Source: CAJOLV01 sp045631885 (GTDB lineage Bacteria > Bacillota_I > Bacilli_A > RFN20 > CAG-826). From it: a stretch of DNA of 64,000 nt. The notes under the pieces were generated by a model. It searched no databases. It had not been told where the DNA came from and saw only the letters and a program-made list of their open reading frames with translations. Position numbers and translations under genes: made by a program. Numbering within the stretch: position 1 is the stretch's first letter; every line of letters starts with the position of its first letter. This document shows, in pieces, positions 8,757 to 18,113 of the stretch. The DNA lies in assembly GCA_045631885.1 (NCBI GenBank), contig JAZQVN010000020.1:1-64000 (forward strand). Reading direction: 5' to 3'.

Positions 8757-9523
8757 TTTAAATTGAATAATCTTAAAGAGTTGTCATATAAGACATCTAA
8801 TAAATGTTTCTTTGACATTCCTCTTAATCTCGCTATTTCATCAACGATCCAAACAATGTTCTTTGGTTCATTAACCGTTCCTCTTAATGGATGTGGTGAA
8901 AGATACGGGCAATCAGTTTCTACAACTAATCTATCTAAAGGAACAACTTCAGCGACTTCTTTTGGTGTTTTCGCGTTTGTGAATGTGACTGGTCCATCTA
9001 AACCAATACATAGGCCTAAATCCATAACATCTTTTAATAGTTCGACGCTTCCAGAATAGCAATGCATTACTCCTCCATATAAAGGACGATGTTCTTTTAA
9101 TATATTTAAACAATCTAAAAATGCATCTCTATTATGAATTGAAATAGGCATCTTGTGTTCGTTTGCAAAATCTATTTGTTTAATAAACCATTCTTTTTGT
9201 AATTCTCTTTTGATTGGATCTTTTGTCCAATAATAATCTAGACCAATTTCACCCACCGCGACGACTTTTGGATGGTTGATATATGACATGCATTCTTCAA
9301 AATCTCCATCTTTAACATCAGAGATGTTCTCTGGATGAAAACCAATCGCCGCGTAGACACCTTCATATTGCTCCGCTAATTTGATGGCTAATAAACTTGA
9401 TTCTTTATCCCAACCAACAACTAAAAACTTGTCGACACCGACTTGTTTTGCGTTATTAATTATTTCTTCCACATTCGGGAGAAGTTTTTCATCGTTTAAA
9501 TGGCAATGGGTATCAAAAATCAT
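8753..9523 (-). CDS. tatD: TatD-family metal-dependent hydrolase
   Basis: 256 aa TIM-barrel amidohydrolase-type DNase. Metal ligands are visible in MIFDTHCHLND (residues 1-11), AVGEIGLDYYW, PISIHNRDA, VMHCYSG and ETDCPYLSPHP. Family members are 3'-5' exonucleases linked to DNA repair or quality control. First in the tatD-rnmV-rsmA set and one base away from the end of mnmE. Confidence 0.92.
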   Translation of the reverse strand: MIFDTHCHLNDEKLLPNVEEIINNAKQVGVDKFLVVGWDKESSLLAIKLAEQYEGVYAAIGFHPENISDVKDGDFEECMSYINHPKVVAVGEIGLDYYWTKDPIKRELQKEWFIKQIDFANEHKMPISIHNRDAFLDCLNILKEHRPLYGGVMHCYSGSVELLKDVMDLGLCIGLDGPVTFTNAKTPKEVAEVVPLDRLVVETDCPYLSPHPLRGTVNEPKNIVWIVDEIARLRGMSKKHLLDVLYDNSLRLFNLK

Positions 9524-9524
9524 C

Positions 9525-10856
9525 TTATTTTCCTACACAGAATCTTGAAAAGATTTCTTTACTTAAATCAGTTTGATTTGCTTCGCCTAAAATCTCTAAA
9601 ATCGCGTTATATCCTTCCATTAAGGAAATAGAAATTAAATCTACAGTTAAATCGTTTAACGCGTCTTCTTTAGCTTTTAATAAAGCTTCATGTGTCTTTT
9701 CTAATAGTCCTAGTTGTCTAGTGTTATTTAACGCTGGTTGTTTAAATGATTGTTCATCTAAACCAATCACGCGATATATTTCTTTTACCAATGGTTCAAT
9801 ATCTTTATTTAACGCAGAAATAGTGATACCTTCGTTACCTTCTTTAATATCACCTTTGTTGTAAACAACAATTCTATTTCTATCTTTCGTTAATTCTAAA
9901 ATTTCATAATCTTGCTCAGATAATTCATTTGAAGCATCTAATACAACAATTATTAATTCAGCTTCTTCAATGCTCTTCTTAGCTCTTTGAACACCAATAG
10001 ATTCCACTTTATCATCAACATCCCTGATACCTGCGGTATCAAGTAAATGTAAAACCACACCTTTAAGATTGATTTCACCTTCAACAATATCTCTAGTAGT
10101 GCCTGCAATATCGGTAACAATGGCTTTTTCTTCACCTGTTAAGGCATTTAATAAAGATGATTTGCCAACATTTGGTTTACCAACAATCGCGACTTTAATA
10201 CCATCTTTAATAATCTTGGCTTTTTGTCCATCTTTAATTAATTTTTCAATAGATTCATTGATTTTATCAATGGACTCTACAATAAGTGCCTTATTTGCGA
10301 TTTCAATATCTTCATATTCTGGGAAATCGATATTTACTTCAATTAAAGCGATTAAATCAGCGATCATCTTCTTAATTGGATTAACTAATTTACTAACTTC
10401 ACCTTTTAAAGATTGCATTGAGAGTTGCTTACTCTCTTTTGTAGTCGCATTAATTACATCATTAATTGATTCGGCTTGGATTAAGTCAATTTTGCCGTGC
10501 AAGAAAGCACGAGAAGAATATTCACCATTCGTGGCTAATCTCGCTCCGTTTTTAATTAAGCACTCAATAATTTGATTTGCGATAAGCATGGAGCCATGAC
10601 AAATGATTTCCACTAAGTTCTCGCCTGTAAAGCTTTTTGGGCCTTTATAGACAGCGACAACGACTTGGTCGATAACTATGTTATCATTAATGATTTCGCC
10701 CGTTAGAAGGGTTCTTTCTTTGATGCCTCTAATGTCTTTTGAAAAGCATTTTGAAACCACATCAAAACAATCATCACCAGACACTCTAATGATGGCTAAT
10801 GCACTTTTTAGTGGTGGGGTTGCTAATGCGACAATTGTTTCAAACATACCTTTCAA
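9525..10856 (-). CDS. mnmE: tRNA modification GTPase MnmE
   Basis: About 443 aa. With MnmG it makes cmnm5U at the wobble position. It has an N-terminal tetrahydrofolate-binding domain (ETIVALATPPLKSALAIIRVSG), a helical domain with an embedded G domain (GKPNVGKSSLLN, TTRD, DTAG, NKGD) and the C-terminal FSRFCVGK tail with the functional Cys. Two starts are possible: TTG at 10856, correctly spaced from AAGGG, or ATG at 10847. Both lie at the U-run of a hairpin just behind jag, so expression may be partly attenuated. Confidence 0.94.
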   Translation of the reverse strand: MKGMFETIVALATPPLKSALAIIRVSGDDCFDVVSKCFSKDIRGIKERTLLTGEIINDNIVIDQVVVAVYKGPKSFTGENLVEIICHGSMLIANQIIECLIKNGARLATNGEYSSRAFLHGKIDLIQAESINDVINATTKESKQLSMQSLKGEVSKLVNPIKKMIADLIALIEVNIDFPEYEDIEIANKALIVESIDKINESIEKLIKDGQKAKIIKDGIKVAIVGKPNVGKSSLLNALTGEEKAIVTDIAGTTRDIVEGEINLKGVVLHLLDTAGIRDVDDKVESIGVQRAKKSIEEAELIIVVLDASNELSEQDYEILELTKDRNRIVVYNKGDIKEGNEGITISALNKDIEPLVKEIYRVIGLDEQSFKQPALNNTRQLGLLEKTHEALLKAKEDALNDLTVDLISISLMEGYNAILEILGEANQTDLSKEIFSRFCVGK

Positions 10857-10880
10857 AAAGCACCCTAATAAAAGGGTGCA
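10854..10880 (-). terminator. Terminator-like hairpin between jag and mnmE
   Basis: On the minus strand GCACCCT pairs with AGGGTGC (10879-10873 with 10866-10860), followed by TTTTT. The mnmE start codon lies within or right after the U-run, and the AGGG ribosome-site candidate is part of the stem. The hairpin could therefore influence both termination and initiation. Confidence 0.6.
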
Positions 10881-10889
10881 TCAATTTAA

Positions 10890-11489
10890 TTAATCAACGT
10901 AAATGATTTGGACTTGGCGGTGGGTTCCTTCGCCTGTACTTTCAGTACGGATGTGTGGCATACCACTGCAAGCGTTATGAATCGCTCTTCTTTCATCAGC
11001 TGGCATTGGATCAAAAGTATATGTTGCTTTTGTCTTTTGCACTTCGTGAGCATATCTACGAGCGGTTCTTCTTAAACGAGAATATTTCTCGTCTTTGTAA
11101 CCATTGATATCAAGTAAGACTCTGAATCTCTTTTTGAAGTGGTTAGAAACTGCAAGTTTCACTAATTCATTAAGAGCTTGGAGTGTTTTACCATTCTTCC
11201 CAATTAAAATCGGATTGTGTGTTGAATCAATGGTAATACGAATAATATCGTCATCTAAAGTTGTGTGAAGAGTGCTTTCAATACCCAAGTTATCGATAAC
11301 GTTTAAGACATAGTCTTCCGCGAATCTAACAACATCGGAAAGATCATAAACTTCAACGATTAATTTCTTTGAGAATAAACCTTTCTTTTTGTCAGAAACG
11401 GTATAGATTAAATCATCAACTGCAACACCTTGTTCTTGAGCAGCAAGTTCTAATGCTTCTTCAACTGTTTTTCCAGTGTAAATTTTCAT
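10890..11489 (-). CDS. jag: RNA-binding protein Jag/KhpB
   Basis: 199 aa with the usual three parts: an N-terminal Jag domain (MKIYTGKTVEEALELAA..., KKKGLFSKK), a KH domain with the GKNGKTLQAL loop (about residues 105-125) and a C-terminal R3H domain (PADERRAIHNAC, STGEGTHRQV). Together with KhpA this protein binds many RNAs and affects cell elongation and division in Gram-positives. It follows yidC by 3 bases, the standard arrangement. Confidence 0.93.
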   Translation of the reverse strand: MKIYTGKTVEEALELAAQEQGVAVDDLIYTVSDKKKGLFSKKLIVEVYDLSDVVRFAEDYVLNVIDNLGIESTLHTTLDDDIIRITIDSTHNPILIGKNGKTLQALNELVKLAVSNHFKKRFRVLLDINGYKDEKYSRLRRTARRYAHEVQKTKATYTFDPMPADERRAIHNACSGMPHIRTESTGEGTHRQVQIIYVD

Positions 11490-11492
11490 AAT

Positions 11493-13139
11493 CTATTTTC
11501 CTTTTTTCTTCGCGGAAACTGTTTCTTTGCTACCGCTGTATTTTTCTTTTTGTCTCTTCTTAGATGCAATTAATTGCATAATCAAAGTTTGAGCGATGGA
11601 GAATAAGGCTCCGAAGAACCAATATACGCCCATACCTGATGCGAGAGAGAAGCCCATAAAGATAATCATGGCTAACATAATATATGTAAACCATTTCATT
11701 CTGTTGGCTTGTTGATTTTGTGCTGGGTTCTTACCTAATTTAGCAACAGCTTTCGCTTTGCGTTTTTGGATAAATTGAGGTAATAACATCGCGAATGCTT
11801 GAGCAACCGCCATTAAGAGGAATAAACCTAAAGCAGTTTCAGCAGCGCCACTTGCCCAGTTAGCACCATTAAACATGGTGGTACCAATAGAGTCACTTAA
11901 ACGTAAGTTCCAAATTGTACCGCTTGATAAATAAGCACTACCTTGTAAAGCACCCCAAACACAGATGAAGATTGGGAATTGCACAATCATAGTAATGATT
12001 GCCATAAACGGATTAATTTTGTGCTTTTTATAAAGTTTTTGCATTTCTGCAGCCATACGTTGTTTATCGTATTGGTTGGTGTTCGCGTTTGGATATTTGG
12101 CTTGAATCTTTTGAATTTCTGGTTGTAATTCATTCATTTTTGCGCTGGATGCTGTTTGTTTGATGGTGAAAATCATCATAATGCCTCTAACGCAAACAGT
12201 GACGACCATGATGGATAATAATTGAGCCCAACCTGAGGCAACTCCACCACCTAAGAAACCGCTTGTTAAGACATCAACAAACGCACCGATTGGCCAAACG
12301 AATAAGAATTCTAATAAGCCTTTCCAATCAGTCCAAGCTTTAGCTTCAATGTTGACTGGGGTGCTACGAGGACCGTATGCGCCATAATCACCTGATTGAG
12401 TGGCTAAACATGAACGATAACCATTGATACTGCTATTTAAACTTGATTTGTATAAATTCAAATAGTCTGTAGATGGACATTCATCTGCACCGTTGGTAAT
12501 GACTGATTTGACTTCGTCAACATAAGTAGCAAAATTAGTCCAAAGGACTTTTTTACCAACTTCATGTTCACTGTCTTCATATTTAAGATATCCGTAGATA
12601 TCCAAAATGCCTTTTTTAGCTTCGGTATCTTTATAATCTCTTACGATTTGGTCAGTTGTTAAATCAGCTTTGTTTTCTGGTAATTCAAGAGATGATTTAA
12701 TAGCTGGATCAGAATACGCGTTTTCAATCGCGTGTCCAAGTACAACTGCGTCTAATGTTGTTAAGAAATTAACAGATGGTAACGCGATACCATTTTTGGT
12801 CGCGTTTTCATCGATACTTTTATAAGTTGAGCAATATGTATAAATGCTATTTCTAATTTCTTCATCAGTTCCTGAATAAGCTTTGTATTTCACATTAGTG
12901 AATTCGATTTTAGTAAGATTACCGTCTGGATCGAGGTCACCATTTGCATTTGTTTTCACATATGCGAATGCGGTTGTGTCTGCGCCTTCCGCACGATAAT
13001 CGGTAATACCATAATCAAATGCATAAAGCATGTGAGCTTGGTCAGTAACTGTACAGAAGGAAGCTGTACATCCAGTCAAAACAACCGCTCCAAAGAAGAG
13101 TGCTAATCCACCGAGAACGAGTTTTGCTTTTCTTTTCAT
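11493..13139 (-). CDS. yidC: Membrane protein insertase YidC (Oxa1 family)
   Basis: 548 aa. Lipoprotein-type signal with lipobox VVLTGC (Cys24), then a long extracytoplasmic segment of about 240 residues, larger than in Bacillus SpoIIIJ. The Oxa1-type membrane domain spans about residues 290-520 (GWAQLLSIMVVTVCVRGIMM; cytosolic coiled hairpin with ELQPEIQKIQAKYPN). A basic tail (KKRQKEK...KKKGK) may contact ribosomes. It inserts membrane proteins alone or with SecYEG. The ATG overlaps the rnpA stop by one base. Confidence 0.94.
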   Translation of the reverse strand: MKRKAKLVLGGLALFFGAVVLTGCTASFCTVTDQAHMLYAFDYGITDYRAEGADTTAFAYVKTNANGDLDPDGNLTKIEFTNVKYKAYSGTDEEIRNSIYTYCSTYKSIDENATKNGIALPSVNFLTTLDAVVLGHAIENAYSDPAIKSSLELPENKADLTTDQIVRDYKDTEAKKGILDIYGYLKYEDSEHEVGKKVLWTNFATYVDEVKSVITNGADECPSTDYLNLYKSSLNSSINGYRSCLATQSGDYGAYGPRSTPVNIEAKAWTDWKGLLEFLFVWPIGAFVDVLTSGFLGGGVASGWAQLLSIMVVTVCVRGIMMIFTIKQTASSAKMNELQPEIQKIQAKYPNANTNQYDKQRMAAEMQKLYKKHKINPFMAIITMIVQFPIFICVWGALQGSAYLSSGTIWNLRLSDSIGTTMFNGANWASGAAETALGLFLLMAVAQAFAMLLPQFIQKRKAKAVAKLGKNPAQNQQANRMKWFTYIMLAMIIFMGFSLASGMGVYWFFGALFSIAQTLIMQLIASKKRQKEKYSGSKETVSAKKKGK

Positions 13140-13474
13140 TAAATATTTCCTGCCTGTGAATTAATTAAATCACATAAATGTGATTTGTTATCATCAAACG
13201 TCCCATCTAAATATGGTTTTCTAACGACGATAACAATGTCTAGTGATTGTTTATTGTAATCGATGATAGAATCACACATCGATCTCACTTGACGTTTAAT
13301 GCGATTTCGAGTGACTGCATTTCCTAGCTTTGTTGATACAGATAATCCGACACGCGTATATGCTAATTTATTTGCCGCGACATGGATTGTAAATTCTTCG
13401 TTGCGAGCCGCTCGACCTTTTTTAATCGTTAAAAGAAAATCGTCAGACTTCTTAATGCGATTAATAACTTTCAT
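13139..13474 (-). CDS. rnpA: Ribonuclease P protein component
   Basis: 111 aa, the basic protein subunit that helps RNase P RNA bind pre-tRNA leaders. The RNR signature is seen in KLGNAVTRNRIKRQVRSM (about residues 50-67). GGGAG sits in front of the ATG. It lies 11 bases after rpmH and overlaps yidC by one base. Confidence 0.94.
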   Translation of the reverse strand: MKVINRIKKSDDFLLTIKKGRAARNEEFTIHVAANKLAYTRVGLSVSTKLGNAVTRNRIKRQVRSMCDSIIDYNKQSLDIVIVVRKPYLDGTFDDNKSHLCDLINSQAGNI

Positions 13475-13485
13475 TTTACTCCCTA

Positions 13486-13620
13486 TTAGGCAGTTAAAAC
13501 TTTTCTACCCTTAGCTCTACGGCGAGCTAAAACGCGACGACCATTCGCGGATTTCATTCTGGCTCTGAATCCAGCTTTGTGTTGATGTTTGATTTTGCTT
13601 GGTTGATACGTTCTTTTCAT
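13486..13620 (-). CDS. rpmH: Ribosomal protein bL34
   Basis: 44 aa, complete match to the family pattern MKRTYQPSKIKHQ...RRVLARRRAKGRKVLTA. The true ATG is at 13620 with GGAGG in front; an upstream in-frame extension to 13668 is spurious. First gene leftward from oriC, as in most Firmicutes. Confidence 0.96.
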   Translation of the reverse strand: MKRTYQPSKIKHQHKAGFRARMKSANGRRVLARRRAKGRKVLTA

Positions 13621-14095
13621 TTTTATAAAACCTCCATTTTTACATAGCGTGTTTAATTGTAAGGTCATTTATACATAAATGTCAAACTAATGTGTGCGGG
13701 CATACGAAAAATACGATTTTCCGACGGTGTGTATAATTCTTTAATTTTCTCTCAATTTTTAAATGTTTTTGTTGTTAAAATTAGTGTGAAATTAAGTTTT
13801 CCACATCTTTTTAAACTACAAGTATAAATTGTGGGTTAGCCATAATTATAACCTAGTTATATTATAGTAAGATTATTTAGTTAGATACCACAATTATTCA
13901 CCATTTTCCACCTATGAAAATAGTTATCAACAATTTTATCCACATCGAAATTTTGTGGAAAATGTGGAAAACTACCTATAATAGCTATATTTATACTAAA
14001 AACTATGTGGAAAAATCAGAAATAGAAATTTTCTCCTTAAATCGTTGTGGATTATTAGTATAATATTGACGAAACAAATAAAGGATTTATTTATT
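13621..14095. other. oriC: Chromosomal replication origin (oriC), rpmH-dnaA intergenic region
   Basis: A 475-base AT-rich region between the diverging rpmH and dnaA. DnaA boxes: TTTTCCACA at 13797-13805 (+), TTATCCACA at 13936-13944 (+), TTTTCCACA at 13954-13962 and 13963-13971 (both -) and 14006-14014 (-), and TAATCCACA at 14046-14054 (-). TTATCAACA at 13924-13932 is a weaker candidate. The tight cluster 13924-13971 is the likely core. A possible dnaA -10 (TATAAT) is at 14059-14064. Confidence 0.92.
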
Positions 14096-15466
14096 ATGAT
14101 TAGTTCAATATCAGAAATTACCCAATTATGGGACAGAGCATTAACAAAAATAGAACAAAGGCTTGGTGAAAAACAATTATTTGATGCGTTTTTTGTCGGT
14201 AGTTATATCAACGCGATTAAAGGTGATGTGATCGTCGTGGTCGTTAATAGCGCATTAGGCGTCACACTCATGCAAGGTAGATATTATGATTTAATATCCG
14301 ATGTCATCGCTGAATTAACAGAAAGTAACTTCAAACTTGAATTTATTCAAGAATCTGATGTTAAAAAAGGTGGGGAAGCTGTTAGCACACCAGTTAACAA
14401 GAAACCAAACTATTTTGCGGATGCGCAATTAAACTCAGATTTAACATTTGATAACTTTGTCGTTGGTACATTCAATAGAGAAGCTTCACAAGCTGCTTTA
14501 TTGATCGCTGCTAACCCAGGAAAAATGTTTAATCCATTATTTATCTATTCTCAATCCGGTTTAGGTAAAACACATTTGCTTCACTCAATCGGTAATTACA
14601 TCAGCAAAGTCAGTAAACCAGGCGCTAAAGTTTTATATGTTCCAGCTTCTGCTTTTGTTGATGAATATATTAAATTCATTCGCGGTGAGAAGGATGCGGA
14701 GTCATTAAAAGATTATATTTGTAGCTTTGATGTCTTGCTTTTAGACGATGTTCAAATGTTAGCAAATAAGGTTAATACTCAAGACTTCTTCTTTACCATC
14801 TATGAGAAGTTAGTAAACGCTGGTAAACAAATAGCGATTACATCCGATAGACAACCACTAGAATTGAATAACTTACAAGAACGTTTAGTTACAAGATTTA
14901 GTAGGGGTTTGACGGTAAAAATCGATGAACCTGACCAAAATACGTGTGTAGAGATATTAAGGAAAAAGATTGAAGCAAACGGTTTAGATATCACCAGATT
15001 TGACGATTCAGTTCTCTACTTCTTCGCTGATAAATTCTCCAAGAATATTAGAGAGTTAGAAGGAGCGTTAAATAGGTTAATCTTCTACACCGTGTCAATG
15101 AAGCAAACTGATCGCATTACATTAGATGTTGCGATGGAGTCAGTTGAATCACTTGTGGGCGGAAAAGCCATCGCCAGTGAGCTCAGTGAACAGAAAGTTA
15201 TTAACGTTGTCGCCGACTATTACAACTTATCTCCAAGTCAATTAACCGGAAAGATAAGAACTGGCCAAATCGCACTCGCAAGACATATCGCGATGTATCT
15301 AATAAGGATTACGCTTGATGTGTCATTAAAGAAAATCGGTGAAATTTTCGGAGGCAAAGACCACACCACAGTTATGAACGCAATTCAAAAAGTGGATAAA
15401 GGGTTGAAAACTGACCCGGCCTTAAAAGAAGCGGTAGATGAGTTACAAAAACGATTAAAAGCCTAA
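14096..15466 (+). CDS. dnaA: Chromosomal replication initiator DnaA
   Basis: 456 aa from the ATG at 14096 (MISSISEITQLW); the open frame upstream to 14045 is in oriC. It has an N-terminal helicase-loading domain, an AAA+ domain with Walker A QSGLGKTHLLHSIG and Walker B LLLDDVQML, an arginine-finger region, and the C-terminal DNA-binding signature GGKDHTTVMNA. It binds the DnaA boxes of oriC and those in front of dnaN and opens the duplex. Autoregulation is likely because a DnaA box lies next to its promoter. Confidence 0.97.
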   Translation: MISSISEITQLWDRALTKIEQRLGEKQLFDAFFVGSYINAIKGDVIVVVVNSALGVTLMQGRYYDLISDVIAELTESNFKLEFIQESDVKKGGEAVSTPVNKKPNYFADAQLNSDLTFDNFVVGTFNREASQAALLIAANPGKMFNPLFIYSQSGLGKTHLLHSIGNYISKVSKPGAKVLYVPASAFVDEYIKFIRGEKDAESLKDYICSFDVLLLDDVQMLANKVNTQDFFFTIYEKLVNAGKQIAITSDRQPLELNNLQERLVTRFSRGLTVKIDEPDQNTCVEILRKKIEANGLDITRFDDSVLYFFADKFSKNIRELEGALNRLIFYTVSMKQTDRITLDVAMESVESLVGGKAIASELSEQKVINVVADYYNLSPSQLTGKIRTGQIALARHIAMYLIRITLDVSLKKIGEIFGGKDHTTVMNAIQKVDKGLKTDPALKEAVDELQKRLKA

Positions 15467-15549
15467 AAATTTATTGAAAATAAATATCCAAGTTAAATAT
15501 CTTGTGTTAGAATTATAAAGAAGTGAAATTATCGAACACAAAAATTGAG

Positions 15550-15567
15550 TTATCCACAATATCCACA
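15550..15567 (+). promoter_or_regulatory. DnaA boxes between dnaA and dnaN
   Basis: Two consecutive boxes, TTATCCACA (15550-15558) and ATATCCACA (15559-15567). They form a second DnaA cluster, as in bipartite Firmicute origins, and may also regulate dnaN. Confidence 0.8.
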
Positions 15568-15612
15568 GAGATTACTATTATTATTTAATATAATAAAAAG
15601 AAAGGAATTAAT

Positions 15613-16734
15613 ATGAGATTCACAATCAGAAGAGACGAACTTTTAAAAGGTTTAACAATAGCTTCTAGAGCAGTAGCTAGTAAAGTAGCAGTTGCTGTAT
15701 TAGCTAATTTAAAACTCGAATTGAATGAAAATGGTTTATATATCACTGGTTCAAATTACGATTTAACAATTAAAACCTTTATCCCATACAAGCAAGATGA
15801 AATGGACATCATCAGAAACTTTAAAGAAGGTGCAACCTTAATTAATTCCAAAATCATCGTTGAAATCGCTAGAAAGATGGGTTGTGAAGAAATCACTTTA
15901 GATGTTATTGATTCTACAATTGCCACAATTTCTGGTGGAGGATCAGAATATAAACTCAATTGCGTTAAACCAGAAGAATACCCAGATTTAGATTTAGAAT
16001 CATCCGGAACACAATTAACTTTACAAAGAGAACAATTCAATACATTAGTTTCTCAAACAGCATTCGCTGCTTCAATGAAAGAACAACGTCCAATCTTGAC
16101 CGCTCTTAATTTAGAAGCTTCAAATGGTGTCTTGGTTGCAACAGCTACAGACTCTGCTCGTTTAGCACGTAAAGAAATTCAAATTGATCACGGTATTGAA
16201 TTCACCGCTAATGTTCCTGCCAAGATGATGGTGGAAATTGACCACTTATTAGAAGGCATTGATAGTGTTGATATCGCTTTTAGCGATAAGAAAGCATTAT
16301 TCTCCTTAGGTAGAACAGTTATTGCCACCCGTTTAGTCGCTGGTGATTACCCAAATACAAAAGGAATTCTTCCACGAATTACAAATTACTCATTAGAAAT
16401 TAACGCTAATGATTTAAGTAAAGCTATCGAAAGAGCAAACATTTTATCCATCGATAGAGAAAACGTTGTTGATTTATCCATGGATGAAAGCGGTGTTGAG
16501 ATTTCCGCTAAGTCTAGCCAAGTCGGTTCCGCCGTTGAAAGAATTGATTTATTCAAATTCGAAGGCCAACCACTCAAGATCTCATTCAACAGTGAATTTG
16601 TCTTAACAGCCATCCGCGCACTTGGTGCTGAAGATGTCACGTTCTTGTTCGTTGGCGAGATGAAACCATTCGTCGTCAAGAACCCACGTGATGACTCGGT
16701 TATCCAAATTATCACACCAGTTAGAACATACTAA
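15613..16734 (+). CDS. dnaN: DNA polymerase III beta sliding clamp
   Basis: 373 aa of three clamp repeats. Seen: MRFTIRRDELLKGL at the start, the peptide-binding pocket region RLVAGDYPNTKGILP (about residues 238-252) and the C-terminal ITPVRTY, close to the family's usual LP(M/V)R ending. The ATG is preceded by AGAAAGGAATTAAT. Normal length and position after dnaA; a terminator follows. Confidence 0.96.
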   Translation: MRFTIRRDELLKGLTIASRAVASKVAVAVLANLKLELNENGLYITGSNYDLTIKTFIPYKQDEMDIIRNFKEGATLINSKIIVEIARKMGCEEITLDVIDSTIATISGGGSEYKLNCVKPEEYPDLDLESSGTQLTLQREQFNTLVSQTAFAASMKEQRPILTALNLEASNGVLVATATDSARLARKEIQIDHGIEFTANVPAKMMVEIDHLLEGIDSVDIAFSDKKALFSLGRTVIATRLVAGDYPNTKGILPRITNYSLEINANDLSKAIERANILSIDRENVVDLSMDESGVEISAKSSQVGSAVERIDLFKFEGQPLKISFNSEFVLTAIRALGAEDVTFLFVGEMKPFVVKNPRDDSVIQIITPVRTY

Positions 16735-16762
16735 AATAGCCCATTTAAGGCGTATAAAAATG

Positions 16763-16790
16763 AAGGGAATAAATTATTCCCTTTTTTCTT
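16763..16790 (+). terminator. Intrinsic terminator after dnaN
   Basis: AAGGGAATAA (16763-16772) pairs with TTATTCCCTT (16774-16783), which runs into TTTTTTCTTT. Confidence 0.85.
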
Positions 16791-16824
16791 TATATGGTGT
16801 ATAATGAGCCCATAGGAGTCTTTT

Positions 16825-17049
16825 GTGGGCAAATTTAGAGTAACGATTAAACCTGATCAGGAGTTTATTACGCTTCAAGCACTGCTTCAAATCACCGATA
16901 TCATCTCAACTGGTGGGATGGCAAAAGTGTTCTTGATGGATAATGAAGTACTGGTTAATGGCGAGCTTGAAAACCGCCGCGGTCGAAAGTTATATCCGGG
17001 TGATGAAGTCAAGGTATTGAACAAGACATTCGTCATTGAAAAGCCATGA
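16825..17049 (+). CDS. yaaA: S4-domain RNA-binding protein YaaA
   Basis: 74 aa, single S4 domain: FITLQALLQITDIISTGGMAK...VNGELENRRGRKLYPGD. It begins with GTG at 16825, with AGGAG six bases ahead. The conserved neighbour between dnaN and recF is thought to bind rRNA or act in ribosome assembly. Its stop overlaps the recF start by 4 bases (ATGA). Confidence 0.9.
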   Translation: MGKFRVTIKPDQEFITLQALLQITDIISTGGMAKVFLMDNEVLVNGELENRRGRKLYPGDEVKVLNKTFVIEKP

Positions 17050-18113
17050 TAATTAAGACTTTAACTGTCAAAGGATTCCGCAATCACGACTACCTATCAT
17101 ATGACTTTGCTCAAGGAATCAATGTACTGACTGGCCCCAATGGAGCGGGCAAAACAAACATTATCGAAGCACTCTATTATCTCTCATTAGCCAGAAGCTT
17201 CCGATTGAACGATGATGAAGGCTTAATCAAGAAAGATAAAGAGCACGCTGAAATATATGCCGAAGTACAAGAAGGATCGATTTTAAGAAAAATTAGAATC
17301 GTTCTGACTCCAAATGGTCATCAAATATTCATTAATGGTAAAACCATTAACAGAGTATCTGACCTCGCAAAAGTAGTAAATGTCATCTTGTTTGAACCAA
17401 AAGATGTGTTGATTTTTAGAGGTTCACCAAGAGCAAGAAGGAACTTTTTAGATATTTCCCTGTCTAAAAAAAGCCCTAGCTATCTAGAATTAATCTCCCG
17501 TTATGAAAAGGTCTTAAGAGAGAGAAACGAGCTCCTAAAAGGGGAAAATGTCGATAAAACACTGCTTGATACAACGACTGAAATGTTGGTGAAATTAAGT
17601 GGTCCAATTGTCAATTATCGACAGGTATATGTCAAGGATATCAACGATATCCTTAATAAAATAACGCGCGCACTCACGGGCGAAGAGAGCAATCTTGAAA
17701 TAGTTTATAAACCATTCGTTGAGAACACAAATGAGTTTGAAACTAAGGCGATGGAAGCATTTAAACGCTCGGAAGAAAGCGATTTGAGGAGAAAGGCAAC
17801 AACTATCGGAGTTCATAGAGAAGACTTCTCAGTGAACTTAAATGGGCGCGATGTTGGTGAGTTTGGCTCCCAAGGCGAGAATAGAATCGCCGCGTTAGCC
17901 TTAAAGTTAAGTCCCTACTTCTTGATTGAAGATAAGGACAAACGCCCAATCGTAGCTTTAGACGATGTGATGTCTGAATTAGACCAAAACCATCGATTAA
18001 GGCTCGTTACATTTCTAAAAAAGTTTGAGCAAGTATTTATTACCGCGACTCGACTTGAGATAACTGGCGCGAGCCATTATCAAATAAAAAAGAAGAAAAA
18101 GGAGGTCTTCTAA
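17046..18113 (+). CDS. recF: DNA replication and repair protein RecF
   Basis: 355 aa SMC-like ATPase that loads RecA at gaps with RecO and RecR. Walker A is GPNGAGKTNIIEAL (about residues 30-43), the signature region is FGSQGENRIAALALK and Walker B is PIVALDDVMSELD. Translationally coupled to yaaA. Its 3' end carries AAAGGAGG, the gyrB ribosome site. Confidence 0.95.
   Translation: MIIKTLTVKGFRNHDYLSYDFAQGINVLTGPNGAGKTNIIEALYYLSLARSFRLNDDEGLIKKDKEHAEIYAEVQEGSILRKIRIVLTPNGHQIFINGKTINRVSDLAKVVNVILFEPKDVLIFRGSPRARRNFLDISLSKKSPSYLELISRYEKVLRERNELLKGENVDKTLLDTTTEMLVKLSGPIVNYRQVYVKDINDILNKITRALTGEESNLEIVYKPFVENTNEFETKAMEAFKRSEESDLRRKATTIGVHREDFSVNLNGRDVGEFGSQGENRIAALALKLSPYFLIEDKDKRPIVALDDVMSELDQNHRLRLVTFLKKFEQVFITATRLEITGASHYQIKKKKKEVF

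Noticed and set aside
17595..17816. Minus-strand frames inside recF and other core genes
   Set aside because: They are antisense shadows of well-identified conserved genes.
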